Positions 7,686 through 17,076 of a DNA stretch of 64,000 nt are shown here, piece after piece (position 1 is the stretch's first letter; every line of letters starts with the position of its first letter). Source of the stretch: JBFWNG01 sp050251195 (GTDB taxonomy: Bacteria > Bdellovibrionota_B > Oligoflexia > Oligoflexales > Oligoflexaceae); contig JBFWNG010000007.1 of the NCBI GenBank assembly GCA_050251195.1, positions 118,867 to 182,866 on the forward strand, in the 5' to 3' direction. The position numbers and the translations under genes are program-made. A model generated the notes under the pieces. It made no database searches, was not told where the DNA came from, and saw only the letters and a list, made by a program, of their open reading frames with translations.

Positions 7686-10367
7686 CTAATCCTCTCGTCC
7701 AAGAGCTGATTTGAGATCGAGCTTCACAAGTTCTAACAGTTCGTCATTCGAAAGCTCCGTCAAATTTATCTCAGCACCCTTATCGACAATTGAATCCGCT
7801 AGGAGGCGCTTGTCCGCGATCATTCGATCGATCTTTTCTTCGATTGTTCCCCGACAAATAAATTTATTCACAATCACATTGTTTTTTTGACCGATCCGAA
7901 AGGCGCGATCCGTCGCCTGGTTCTCAACGGCCGGGTTCCACCACCTGTCAAAGTGAACGACGTGCGAAGCAGCGGTGAGATTAAGGCCCGTACCGCCAGC
8001 CTTTAACGACAGAACCAAGAAGGGAGGGCCGTCTTCCGATTGGAATGCATTGACGAGATCTTGACGTTTTTTGACGGGCGTCCCGCCGTGCAGGATGAGC
8101 CCCTGTCGCACAAAAATCTCACTGAGATAGTGAGCCAGAATATCCGTTAGTTCGCGAAACTGGGTAAATACCAGAAGTTTTTCTTGCCGTTGTGCAATTC
8201 CGTCGGCAACCATTTTGAGCTTGGCAAATTTTCCGCTCTGTTGAGGTGCATAGACGTTATCGGCCAAATACTGCGACGGATGGTTACAAATCTGCTTGAG
8301 CTTCATCAGGCTCGAGAGCACGAGCCCTTTTCGCCCCATTCCGTCCGTTTCTTTAAGGCTAGCCGCTAGATCGTCGACCTGCCTTTTGTACAACTCAAGT
8401 TGGCGCATCGTTAATCCGCAATATGCGGGCAGTTCGATTTTATCTGGCAGGTCGCTAATGACGGTCTTGTCCGTTTTCTTTCTTCGAAGGATGTAAGGTC
8501 CAATAAGTTGCCGTAGAGGACCGTAGTCTCGTTTGGGTTTTGATTCCATCGCCTTTACGGCAGAATCGAAATCCTTCATGCTGCCCAACAAACCGGGGCA
8601 AGCGAAATCAAACAAAGACCAAAGGTCGCCTAAGTTGTTTTCTACCGGGGTACCCGTCAATGCAAAGCGCGAACGACCTTTTAGGATTCTAATCGCTCTT
8701 GACTGCTTGGTTGAGGCATTTTTTATCGCCTGTGCTTCGTCAATAACAATGGCATCCCAATGAACTTCCTTCAACCAACTCATTCGAGTCGTCATGCCAT
8801 AGGAGGTAATTAGGACGTCATGATCCACGAGATCCTTCGGCGGGGTAGCACTATTCTCGTATCCGAAGGAGGGATGCAATATCCGGAATGAGAGTGTTGG
8901 CGCAAATTTCTGTAGCTCCGCCTGCCAATTGGCAAGCAAAGACGAAGGAACGACCAAAAGTGCGGGCTGAGATTTCTTCTGTTCCGACAAAAGCAGGGAG
9001 ATTACCTGAATCGTTTTTCCCAGACCCATGTCGTCCGCCAAACAACCTCCCAACCCCAGCTGTTTGAGAAGGTTGAGCCACTTAACTCCTGCCGCTTGAT
9101 AAGGGCGGAGTGCGCCCTTCAGCAGGTCCTTCAAACGTACCTCAATGGCGTCGGGAAGTACTCCCTTCGGAGATCTCAACTGCGCCAATACTTCTTGGAT
9201 ATCTTTTCCGGCGAGCACTTCGATCCATTGCGTCGAGGTCTCCTCGACCTCTCCCAGGCTTTGCTCCGTCTCGCGGGTACGAAAGCCAGAGAGCAATCGG
9301 AGTGCTTGAGCTAGAGGCATACCTTCTCCGCCGGCTATTTTCATTGCATCCTGCCATTGGCTAAGCAAGGCCCCCAGTCTGTTCCGATCCACTTCAACCC
9401 AACGCCCACGAATGTTGGTAAGCCGATCTTGGGTTCGCAGCAACGCTTCAATTTCCGCTTCAGTCAATGACTCGTCGCCAACCGCCACTTTAACGTCAAA
9501 ATCCACAAGACTGTCGAACCCCACTCGACTCTTTTTCTTATCACCGCCAATCTTGACGACAACACGCGCAGGAGGAGGACGTCCTCCGCGCCACCACTCG
9601 GGAACTTTGCATACGATACCGGCATCCTCGAATTTTGGGATTGCCGCCATAAGTTCATAAGCTTCATTAGGATCGAGAAACATGGTGCTGAAAATGCTTT
9701 TGTCTTCGAACGCTCGCGTCAAAAGCTCACTGCTTTCAGTCGCCTTGTGAATGGGTTTGAGCAAATTCGCAAAAGCATCTTTCTGCGCACGAAGCGCCGA
9801 GTCTTTAAGCGCAAACCCGAGAGGTCGATGTTGGACCCGCGCTTTATCGGGAACGTGAATGGTAAATGTCGCTAAAAAGGCAAAGGGCTTACCCGTCTCT
9901 TTGCGGTTCTCAGCAATATGGAAATGTATCCGCCCGACATCTGCCCACTTCGGAAATCGATCCCTAACATAACTTCGCACGGAAAGGCCGGAATAGGACA
10001 CCTTTAGCGCAACCTCCAGCGAAAGCTCGTCCCACAGTGCAAGTAAGCGCTCGCTGGTCATATGTTCCGCACCAAGGGACGGGGGGAAACTGTTGATCCA
10101 CCGTATGAGCTCCTCATCCGTCAAGGAGGGTATGGATAACGGATCGGTGTCAGCGTATGCGGATAACCTCTGCATAAATGTGCAAACAAACTCGTACCAA
10201 AAGGCAATAACCTTGGTCTGGTTGCGCAGTTCGGGACGATTGGCAAGGTTGAGGAGACCTTCCGCATTGCTCACGCTGAAGGCGTGCTTCAACTCGGGGG
10301 CATCGGCAGTTGTCGCGACGCTGTCATTCCAACGTATTCTCCCACTAGGGCTTAGCGCTACTTCCAA
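7686..10367 (-). CDS. SNF2/HepA-family DNA translocase (helicase-like ATPase)
   Basis: The 893-aa protein has a ~400-residue N-terminal SNF2-associated region, then the two RecA-like lobes. Walker A is DDMGLGKT (near residue 449), Walker B is DEAQ (~544), motif III is LTGTPVEN, and the C-terminal lobe carries AGGTGLNL and ATDRAFRIGQ. These are diagnostic of SNF2 translocases rather than unwinding helicases. The start is a TTG preceded by GAGGAGA. It forms a two-gene unit with the SWIM protein. Likely roles are nucleoprotein remodelling or RNA polymerase recycling. Confidence 0.92.
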   Translation of the reverse strand: MEVALSPSGRIRWNDSVATTADAPELKHAFSVSNAEGLLNLANRPELRNQTKVIAFWYEFVCTFMQRLSAYADTDPLSIPSLTDEELIRWINSFPPSLGAEHMTSERLLALWDELSLEVALKVSYSGLSVRSYVRDRFPKWADVGRIHFHIAENRKETGKPFAFLATFTIHVPDKARVQHRPLGFALKDSALRAQKDAFANLLKPIHKATESSELLTRAFEDKSIFSTMFLDPNEAYELMAAIPKFEDAGIVCKVPEWWRGGRPPPARVVVKIGGDKKKSRVGFDSLVDFDVKVAVGDESLTEAEIEALLRTQDRLTNIRGRWVEVDRNRLGALLSQWQDAMKIAGGEGMPLAQALRLLSGFRTRETEQSLGEVEETSTQWIEVLAGKDIQEVLAQLRSPKGVLPDAIEVRLKDLLKGALRPYQAAGVKWLNLLKQLGLGGCLADDMGLGKTIQVISLLLSEQKKSQPALLVVPSSLLANWQAELQKFAPTLSFRILHPSFGYENSATPPKDLVDHDVLITSYGMTTRMSWLKEVHWDAIVIDEAQAIKNASTKQSRAIRILKGRSRFALTGTPVENNLGDLWSLFDFACPGLLGSMKDFDSAVKAMESKPKRDYGPLRQLIGPYILRRKKTDKTVISDLPDKIELPAYCGLTMRQLELYKRQVDDLAASLKETDGMGRKGLVLSSLMKLKQICNHPSQYLADNVYAPQQSGKFAKLKMVADGIAQRQEKLLVFTQFRELTDILAHYLSEIFVRQGLILHGGTPVKKRQDLVNAFQSEDGPPFLVLSLKAGGTGLNLTAASHVVHFDRWWNPAVENQATDRAFRIGQKNNVIVNKFICRGTIEEKIDRMIADKRLLADSIVDKGAEINLTELSNDELLELVKLDLKSALGRED

Positions 10368-10558
10368 TGATTCTCCTCGGTGTAAGGGTCTGCCAAGTCT
10401 AGTGCAATTGGATCATCGATGTCAAACGACGGGAGTATCGGAGATCTTGAATTTTAAGGATAGACGAAAATCTTGATATTCTTCAGCCAGTTTCGCCAGT
10501 TAGGTCGAAATATCCGTCCAACGCTTCAGCGTCAAACAAGAATCTCACCGTCGAGCTA

Positions 10559-10587
10559 TTTACCTAAACCATTGTACGCCTGATAAT
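10559..10587 (+). promoter_or_regulatory. Candidate sigma-70-type promoter for the UDG-like lipoprotein gene
   Basis: TTTACC and GATAAT are separated by 17 bases. Predicted initiation near 10594 gives a leader of about 30 bases before the ATG at 10623. The -35 match is only partial. Confidence 0.35.
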
Positions 10588-10622
10588 AGAAGGACAGCCT
10601 TAACCTTTAATCCGAGGATCCT

Positions 10623-13076
10623 ATGACCAAGCTATTGCGGTCGGCACTCATTTTCATCGTCGTTCTTGGACAGGCTTGCAAGCCGCGAACTCAGACTGGT
10701 TCGATAAAAGCAGACATCCAAGGCAACGGTTCGTTTCCTATATGGTCTTACGACGCAGGTCCTGATCCGCAATCAAGTATGGGCCGCGAACTTATCGATC
10801 TCAATTCGCGAATTCCTTATTTCCCTGGACTTTCAATGGCCATTTACGGTGATCAAATGTTCCGCCCAGCGTTCGGTCCCATCCCGTGGCGCATGATGCA
10901 ACAACCCAACAGCGTGAAAATTCTTTTCATTGGACAAGACGGCACTCACATCGCCGAAGCTGCAGGACGACCCGCTACGGCAGGCTTCGGTGGGAGGGCT
11001 CAAGATCTTGCGAAGTATTTCGGCGTCAGTTCCAGTGCGGCTTTCATCAACACTTTTGCATTCACGATCAGATGGCAATACGGAGCTTTTGATACGCCGA
11101 TTATTTCAATGGCGTCCGGAAGACCACAACTCAATTTCGGATCTTTTACCGGCAACCAAGTGTGGTTGATTTCACAAGACCTCGAAAGTCCTATCGTCAA
11201 ATGGAGAAACGATCTCATCAGCTGGATTATACGCAACAATAGGGATTCTCTGAAGATGATCGTTCTTTTCGGCGGATCTGCTCGAGACTCTTTGGGTGCA
11301 TATGTTTCAAGTAAAGGCGGCGTTGTTGGGTCCCGATACAGTGAACAGGACCTTGCAAAAATTCGCATCCCAGAATTCAAGTATGAAGGCTCTGGAGGCA
11401 ACAAGCAAACCGTGGTGCCGCTCATGAAAGACGGCTACGATCTCTTCGCACGCTTCAACGGCAGCACGCCGAATTATAGAGATCCCGAAGCGCTTAAAGA
11501 TCTGCAAAGTAGTTTTCGCGCGGCATTTAATCAGTCGCCCGACGAGTGGATGAGCAAAATGGTATTGCCTGAGGCTGGTTTGGGCAGGAGCGGCGTCCTG
11601 CATCCAGCGCAGCTTGGCGGTTACGACGTCAATCATAAGATGTCCATCAACGGCGAAAATACCATTTCTCTGAAAGGATTACGCATCGCTTCAGACTTAA
11701 CAATCGACCACGACATTTTGGTCACTCAATTGCCCCATCCCACCGCGTTGAGCATGATGAACAAACAAGCAGCTTCTGAAGCCGTGGCTCGCGGTCTCAA
11801 GGATTTTCCAAGATACGTTGAACAAGGCTGGACAATCGAGGCTGATCCCGGATTCGTCAACTCATACGCTGCGGGCCAAGAATATAGATATGCCCGAGCT
11901 GACATGGGAACGGAATACTACGACTTCGGAGCGCCGAAGTCCCGCATGGTGAACGTTTCCAGCGCTTCGCGCTCTGGTTCCAACGTTATCATTTTTGGGA
12001 CGCGCGACCGGCCGAACTTCGAGCAAAACACCATCAAAGCCATGACCTCCGCTTTGCCTTCGAAGTTCCCGCCCAAGTCGGAATTGTGGTCCGCCCGCCC
12101 AACCAGTACCGACAGCACCTTGGTGCCAAGCGAAAAAAACAGACGGTACACGTTTGATCCAGGTCCAGGCGAAGAATTCGCCCGCATAATGAAAACAACC
12201 TTGCCTCAAGACGAGGCGTTTCTATCCAAGCATGAAGTTAACGGCGATTTTGGCCATTACCGAGGAACATTCGTCGATCCCAAAGTCGTTATTCTCGCCG
12301 ACCCTGACGGCGAAGACGATCTCATTACGGCGCGGGCACTCACGGGAACGCGAGGTCAATACCTTCATGGCCTCATGACGGACATAGGAGTCGGCGATCA
12401 ATATCTCGTGATCAAAACCGCACCGTATTCGTCTAATCGACCGGATTGGGAAGAAATTTTGAACGTCACCAAGCCGTATCGAGAAGCCCTTCTGACAAAG
12501 ATCTTCGAAAGTTCCACACCGCAATTCATCATTACAGACGGACCTTCAGCGGACGCAGAGCTTCGCCGAATTTTCCCAAGATCGCCAGCTCCAGTAGTCA
12601 GCATACATAGAGCAGGTACCGCCAATGATTCGGGAATTGCTGAAGCAGTAGAACAGATCAAGGCTATCTCAGGTTTTGAAAACGCAAGCTTTTCAGGAAA
12701 GATGCTTGATATTCCGCGACGCCACCTTTCCTATTATGCTCGGGGTTGGGAAGGCACCTCTGGAGACAGAGTCATAACCTCATCAGATCAATACAAAGGC
12801 AAGGCTTTTGCGGAAGTGGCGCCGAAGTGGGCCTACACGCAGAAATACGGTATGCCGCCCGAACATATTGAGGACTGCGAAAGACTGGTGCAAAAACTTA
12901 ATGACGAAAAACTTCGACTCGGAGGAGAATCCGTTCAATCCTACCTCTCAAGAAGAAATTCGGGCAGCCCCGGAAAAAGCCGGTGTGGGGAACAGGCTCA
13001 ACCTGCGGCCGCATTAGAAATTCCGTTTGAAGGATCAGAAGACTCGACCGAGGGATTCGACGCACAAGGATTTTAA
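10623..13076 (+). CDS. Large lipoprotein with two uracil-DNA-glycosylase-like segments
   Basis: The 817-aa protein has a lipobox ending at Cys19 (LGQAC). Residues ~98-375 read like a UDG-fold domain: FIGQDGTH (Asp106) followed by AGRPATAGFGGRAQDL resembles family motif A; NTFAF follows the fold's second strand; LFGGSARDSLG resembles the central strand; LPHPTA (His372) sits where UDGs carry the motif B His. A second, more degenerate copy starts near residue 558 (DPDGEDD, then ALTGTRGQYLHGL, ITDGPSADAEL, VSIHRAG). A DNA-repair fold on an exported lipoprotein is unexpected; activity is not claimed. A strong terminator follows. Confidence 0.65.
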   Translation: MTKLLRSALIFIVVLGQACKPRTQTGSIKADIQGNGSFPIWSYDAGPDPQSSMGRELIDLNSRIPYFPGLSMAIYGDQMFRPAFGPIPWRMMQQPNSVKILFIGQDGTHIAEAAGRPATAGFGGRAQDLAKYFGVSSSAAFINTFAFTIRWQYGAFDTPIISMASGRPQLNFGSFTGNQVWLISQDLESPIVKWRNDLISWIIRNNRDSLKMIVLFGGSARDSLGAYVSSKGGVVGSRYSEQDLAKIRIPEFKYEGSGGNKQTVVPLMKDGYDLFARFNGSTPNYRDPEALKDLQSSFRAAFNQSPDEWMSKMVLPEAGLGRSGVLHPAQLGGYDVNHKMSINGENTISLKGLRIASDLTIDHDILVTQLPHPTALSMMNKQAASEAVARGLKDFPRYVEQGWTIEADPGFVNSYAAGQEYRYARADMGTEYYDFGAPKSRMVNVSSASRSGSNVIIFGTRDRPNFEQNTIKAMTSALPSKFPPKSELWSARPTSTDSTLVPSEKNRRYTFDPGPGEEFARIMKTTLPQDEAFLSKHEVNGDFGHYRGTFVDPKVVILADPDGEDDLITARALTGTRGQYLHGLMTDIGVGDQYLVIKTAPYSSNRPDWEEILNVTKPYREALLTKIFESSTPQFIITDGPSADAELRRIFPRSPAPVVSIHRAGTANDSGIAEAVEQIKAISGFENASFSGKMLDIPRRHLSYYARGWEGTSGDRVITSSDQYKGKAFAEVAPKWAYTQKYGMPPEHIEDCERLVQKLNDEKLRLGGESVQSYLSRRNSGSPGKSRCGEQAQPAAALEIPFEGSEDSTEGFDAQGF

Positions 13077-13114
13077 ACAGCTATTTATCCTCCACGGCGA
13101 GGACGTCTAAAAAC

Positions 13115-13147
13115 AAAAGCGAGTGATTCAAATCACTCGCTTTTTTT
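13115..13147 (+). terminator. Strong bidirectional intrinsic terminator
   Basis: A 13-bp stem (AAAAGCGAGTGAT / ATCACTCGCTTTT) with a 4-base loop is followed by a T-run on the plus strand and preceded by A residues that give a U-run on the minus strand. It separates the convergent UDG-like lipoprotein gene and the Lys/Pro-rich lipoprotein gene. Confidence 0.85.
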
Positions 13148-13168
13148 CTTTTTAGGTTCTCAACAAAT

Positions 13169-13741
13169 TTATTCTTGCACTACACAAATAACCTTGGCGT
13201 CTTTTCCGTCATTTAGAGTCGTGACATCAGGCATCAAAACGCGGACACCTTTTTTGACCGATTTCTGAGCCCAAACGTCTGTTTTGCATTCTTCGCTCTC
13301 ATCCGTCACGAACAAATCCGTCAACAACTCAAGTTGATCAATCGTAGCGGGTTTCAAGGTAAGGACACCGCTCGAATTCGCGCAAGCTACTTGCGCATCG
13401 TTATATGACAATCTCATGTTGATAAATCTCACTCTCAAACCAGAGCTGTGAATAAAAATACCCTGGTTGGCAAGATTTTGCTTTAGAGCTGTGCATTCTG
13501 CGCTCTCACCTGCTTCCGGATTTTTCGGATGCTTAGGCTTTTTTGGCTTTTTTGGCTTCTTTTGCTTTCCGTGCCCATGTTTCTTGCAATGCGCAAGGTC
13601 AATACCTTCGGCATTATCATCATGAGCAAGAGCGTCTCCCATTCCTTCTTCCGACATATTCTGCTCTTTGTCCTCTACAGAGCAGCCAGTGAAAGCTAAC
13701 AAAGCAATGAATAATGTCCCGTGAAATCTTGAAATCGACAT
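13169..13741 (-). CDS. Lys/Pro-rich lipoprotein with DUF1566-like C-terminal domain
   Basis: The 190-aa product has a lipobox FTGC at about residue 20. It is followed by an acidic segment, then a His/Lys/Pro repeat region (KKPKKPKKPKHPKNP, residues ~60-75) that would make an extended basic linker. The C-terminal ~110 residues show the spacing of DUF1566/lectin-like domains: an Ala-Cys pair, a threonine-proline segment before a Leu-rich helix, a Trp and a terminal ICV. The match is weak. AGGAGGAAAA lies upstream of the ATG on the minus strand. Confidence 0.6.
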   Translation of the reverse strand: MSISRFHGTLFIALLAFTGCSVEDKEQNMSEEGMGDALAHDDNAEGIDLAHCKKHGHGKQKKPKKPKKPKHPKNPEAGESAECTALKQNLANQGIFIHSSGLRVRFINMRLSYNDAQVACANSSGVLTLKPATIDQLELLTDLFVTDESEECKTDVWAQKSVKKGVRVLMPDVTTLNDGKDAKVICVVQE

Positions 13742-13889
13742 ATTTTCCTCCTGTTCCCAGTGAATTCTTTTACGCTCACAAAAACCCCTTTGATTGAGAC
13801 GATTTTGGTAAAAGTCGCCGTTGCGCGTCTTTTTGCGGGTAAAAATCTCCCGCAGCCGCGTGATAAACGAACTTACAGTATAAAATTTT

Positions 13890-13927
13890 TTAATAAAAAA
13901 TCGCCGATAGATCCTTATCGGCGATTT
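13890..13927 (-). terminator. Intrinsic terminator of the transglutaminase-like gene
   Basis: A 12-bp stem (AAATCGCCGATA / TATCGGCGATTT) with a 6-base loop lies about 57 bases beyond the gene's stop. On the minus strand it is followed by a T-rich run, as expected for a rho-independent terminator in that direction. Confidence 0.8.
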
Positions 13928-13983
13928 GCATTCCTAACCGTAATGTTTCATATTTAGAGCAGGATTATCGGACCTTAGAACCC

Positions 13984-15171
13984 TTAATTCAAACTCTCCG
14001 CAAGAATGCCCGATACGGTTTCATAGTCCAAGTAGGGGCCCGGAACTGGCCTGGACAACATTCTCCAGAGAAAATCGGGAACGTTTTGACCATTCCATTC
14101 TCCGCCAATAATATCGCCCCGCGCATTAAGCTCGAGCGTGTAATCAAGGACCAGTTTTCGCGTATACTGCTCTTTTTTCGCAAGCATCGGCATCCCGTGC
14201 GGGGCCATTTCGTGCACATAGCTCAGCTCCGTTTTAACCCTGACCAAATTTACGGTTCTCGGTGCCCGTACTTCACTGAACGGATCATTGTCAGGCCTAA
14301 AGGGCTTAACCTTTGCTTCGAGTACCTTATAGCCGACAATAGCTTGATTCCATACTTCACTCGCCCGGGTGATATCAGCAACAAACCCTCTTCTGTCCTC
14401 TGGATTATCGGCTCCGAGCCACGAAGCCAATACAAGATGTAAGGACCCTGGATTGGTATCGCGACAGTTGGACATGATAACTCGACCGTTTTCGTCGCGT
14501 TGGACCTCGTGAATTTCGTCGTAGCACCGTTCCCCTACCGAGACGCTCGTCCCTCGAGGTGTCGTATCGATGTACTCGGCGTATACTTTTGACATCAGAG
14601 CATTGATGTCCGAAGTGTAGAATGGAATTTTGATCCCGTCGGGATTTACCATTTCCGCAACCTGTCCAGGCTCCGGCTCCATCAGCGTCGCTGGCGCCCA
14701 CCCGTGACAGATTCCCAACCACAAAGGCACTTGGTGCGATATGGCGTTTACGGATCGTTCTTGTATCTCACGTTCGTTTCTTGCTAGCGGAAAGTCGTAT
14801 CGTGCGAGAAGTAGATCGTATTTTTCCGCAGGGGAAAGCTGTTTTATTGCAACAGAGGCGGAGCCGTTGACTACTTCGCTCTGTGACAAGAAGGGATACT
14901 GGAAGTCCTTATAGTTTGTGCTGTTAGGCGCAACTTGCCACCTCTTGGATATTCCGCCCGCATATGTCGGCCAATAGTCGTCGCTCCAAGGAAAGGCGGA
15001 ATCGGGCAGCATTCCTTCCGTAGGTAGGGCGTCGAAGTTGTAGGATGAAACATTGAACGCCTGAGGATTGTTGCGGGCATTCCACTCTTCTTTGCCGTCG
15101 GACCCCGAATTGTGCTGAGCGCATCCGGAGAAGATGGCGCTGAGTGAGATAAGTGCCAAAGACTTCTGCAT
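13984..15171 (-). CDS. Lipoprotein resembling the transglutaminase-elicitor family
   Basis: The 395-aa protein has a lipobox FSGC (Cys17). The central motif LGICHGWAPA (candidate catalytic Cys155), followed by SDINALMSKVYAEY, resembles the transglutaminase-elicitor family first described from Phytophthora cell walls, which has distant bacterial members. Such enzymes cross-link Gln and Lys side chains in proteins; the cell location here would be the outer-membrane or periplasmic surface. GGGAGA precedes the ATG. It lies between two other exported proteins transcribed in the same direction. The family call rests on motif recognition only. Confidence 0.6.
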   Translation of the reverse strand: MQKSLALISLSAIFSGCAQHNSGSDGKEEWNARNNPQAFNVSSYNFDALPTEGMLPDSAFPWSDDYWPTYAGGISKRWQVAPNSTNYKDFQYPFLSQSEVVNGSASVAIKQLSPAEKYDLLLARYDFPLARNEREIQERSVNAISHQVPLWLGICHGWAPATLMEPEPGQVAEMVNPDGIKIPFYTSDINALMSKVYAEYIDTTPRGTSVSVGERCYDEIHEVQRDENGRVIMSNCRDTNPGSLHLVLASWLGADNPEDRRGFVADITRASEVWNQAIVGYKVLEAKVKPFRPDNDPFSEVRAPRTVNLVRVKTELSYVHEMAPHGMPMLAKKEQYTRKLVLDYTLELNARGDIIGGEWNGQNVPDFLWRMLSRPVPGPYLDYETVSGILAESLN

Positions 15172-15286
15172 ATCGTTCTCCCTATTTCAAGTGAAACGAG
15201 TCTGCAGTCCCGAGTGCAAGTTATTTGCCAAGTTTGAGGTGACGAAATTTCGCTCTGGATGGCGAATCTTCCCACTGGGCGCCATC

Positions 15287-15312
15287 GTCATGTTGAGCGA
15301 AGCAAAACATTT
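15287..15312. repeat. Half-copy of an interspersed GTCATGTTGAGCG repeat
   Basis: The 26 bases starting GTCATGTTGAGCGAAG closely match, in reverse orientation, the right arm of the inverted repeat at 45667-45727. It lies in the gap between the transglutaminase-like gene and the DUF1566 gene, just past the latter's stop. Confidence 0.6.
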
Positions 15313-15320
15313 CAATTAGG

Positions 15321-15887
15321 TTAGGGGCCCGTGCGAACACAGTGAATACCCATGCTCTGCAAACTTTTGGCGGCGAGGGTGAGTTGACCGGAAACAACAG
15401 ACAATGCGACGGCATTCTCCGGATCAGATTCAACGGTCCAAGATGGCTTTGTGCTATCCCACATTTCCAAATTGCGAACGCCTACAGCCGTGATTTCCTC
15501 ATGCGTCGGCAGGCGCCAGTCGGCGTGGGTACCGACTTCGAGATCAGCGCAGATGCCAACAGCGTCGAACCAACTAAATTCGGAGGTCAAATTCAAATCA
15601 GAAGTCCACACTTGGCCGATGCTTTCGTTCTTGTACAGGCAAATGTGTTTTTGTTCGTCGCATAGTTGCGTTTTAACAGGAGTCGGCGCTGAAACGTTCT
15701 GACGAGCCGTGTTCGATTCCGCGTTCTTGACCGCTTTGTCTTGATGCTCGTCGATCACAGGAAAATCTGCGGTAGAAACACAACCCACTTCACCTGCCTT
15801 GGTGCATTTCTTCAGACCGGGTAAAACGTTTCCCTCAGCCAAAGAGGTAAGACCTACTAAACCGAGCACCGACAGCGCGATGTACAT
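15321..15887 (-). CDS. Exported DUF1566-domain protein
   Basis: I chose ATG 15887 (188 aa) because GGGAGAG lies 7-8 bases upstream and the protein then opens with a short signal peptide (hydrophobic core ALSVLGLVGL, cleavage likely after AEG). A longer TTG frame starts at 15905. The C-terminal ~110 residues show the DUF1566/Lcl pattern: CLYKN, VWTSDLN, a Cys-containing helix, DWRLPTHEE, and a terminal IHCVR. Such domains are typical of exported or surface proteins and may bind carbohydrate or protein; the function is unknown. Confidence 0.75.
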   Translation of the reverse strand: MYIALSVLGLVGLTSLAEGNVLPGLKKCTKAGEVGCVSTADFPVIDEHQDKAVKNAESNTARQNVSAPTPVKTQLCDEQKHICLYKNESIGQVWTSDLNLTSEFSWFDAVGICADLEVGTHADWRLPTHEEITAVGVRNLEMWDSTKPSWTVESDPENAVALSVVSGQLTLAAKSLQSMGIHCVRTGP

Positions 15888-15948
15888 TTTGTTTCTCTCC
15901 CTCAAGAGAAGTATTTGCGGGAATTATAGCAACATTCAATATCAACTA

Positions 15949-17004
15949 CTATAGGGATCGAGCGCTGCGCCAATTCTTTATTTGCAGGATTGTTTCAGCG
16001 AGCACCGGGTGACTGTCGCTTTGCACTTTATCAATGGCGTCTTCTAGTTTGGGATCGCGGGTGACGGTCATCGCTATTAGGGCATTTCGACGCAGTCCAA
16101 ACCGCTTTGCTCTGGTCATCGACGTGCCTCCAAAAACAGTCTCATAGGTTTTTTGATCCATTGTCGCCACTTCGTACAAGGAAACAAAAGTTCGAGGGCT
16201 AACCGCCCCCGACTTTATGTTCTTGTTGTACGGACAAACGAGCTGGCAGATGTCGCAACCAAAATAGTAATGGCGCAACCATGGCCAGTACTCTTCCGGA
16301 ATGACGCCTCTGTTCTCAATGGTCCAATACGCAAGGCATCGAGATGCATCGACTTTAAAATCCTCGGACAGAGCGCCGGTGGGACAATATACCTGGCATC
16401 TTTGACAAGTGCCGCAGCCGCCTTGCCGACTTCGGGCTTTGGCGTCGACCTCGGCAGCGTCGTCGGCGGGAAGATCGAGTGTCGTGAGCAACGACCCGAG
16501 CAAAAGAAAACTTCCCTTTTGAGGGTGAATATACATCGAATTTTTGCCGATAAAACCCATAGAAGTTCGCGCAGCGAAGTTCCGTTCGAGCAAAGGTAAA
16601 GTATCAATAGCTGTACGAAATTTGACTTCTGGTCCGCATTCTAATTCCTGCTCCAAGCGAGCGGTAATTGCGTCCGCCTTCCGCGCCATCAGTTTGTGGT
16701 AATCTGCCAACCTGGCGTACTGCGCCACTACCGGGGTTCCTAATCTCTTAACGTCCGCCCACCGGTCGCCTTGGTAGTAATTCCAGGCAAAGACGATCAC
16801 CGATGAAGCGCCGGGCAACAAGCGTGTGGGGTCGCGTCGCGCGTCCTGATATCGCTCGAGGTAAGACATGTCCGCGTGCTTTTTTTCCGCAATCCATTTT
16901 AGGAATGCCTCCACCGCCCTTTCATCCGACTTTGCAGGCACGATCCCGAGGAACTCGAGCCCCTCTTTCTCGATAAGATTGGATATTTTTTGCCGTAGAT
17001 CCAA
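15949..17004 (-). CDS. queG: Epoxyqueuosine reductase
   Basis: QueG reduces epoxyqueuosine to queuosine in tRNA (cytoplasmic, cobalamin and two 4Fe-4S clusters). The 351-aa protein has the family length, the N-terminal FxGIVPA segment, and the ferredoxin-like cluster motifs CGTCQRCQVYCPTGAL and CDICQLVCPYN. The start appears to be TTG, with GGAAGG upstream on the minus strand. It is divergent from the VOC-protein gene across a 72-base gap. Confidence 0.92.
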   Translation of the reverse strand: MDLRQKISNLIEKEGLEFLGIVPAKSDERAVEAFLKWIAEKKHADMSYLERYQDARRDPTRLLPGASSVIVFAWNYYQGDRWADVKRLGTPVVAQYARLADYHKLMARKADAITARLEQELECGPEVKFRTAIDTLPLLERNFAARTSMGFIGKNSMYIHPQKGSFLLLGSLLTTLDLPADDAAEVDAKARSRQGGCGTCQRCQVYCPTGALSEDFKVDASRCLAYWTIENRGVIPEEYWPWLRHYYFGCDICQLVCPYNKNIKSGAVSPRTFVSLYEVATMDQKTYETVFGGTSMTRAKRFGLRRNALIAMTVTRDPKLEDAIDKVQSDSHPVLAETILQIKNWRSARSL

Positions 17005-17076
17005 GCCGGCGACCTTCCAAAAAAAGATGACATGGGTTCTGAGTAGCTATATAAGTCACAAGGCACGAAACCTAAC

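Noticed and set aside
13760..13957. 65-aa frame between the Lys/Pro-rich lipoprotein and the transglutaminase-like gene
   Set aside because: It runs straight through the minus-strand terminator hairpin and has no ribosome-binding site.
16153..16607. Long open frames overlapping queG (plus strand and another minus frame)
   Set aside because: They overlap the iron-sulfur motif region of queG and have no independent ribosome-binding site or domain.
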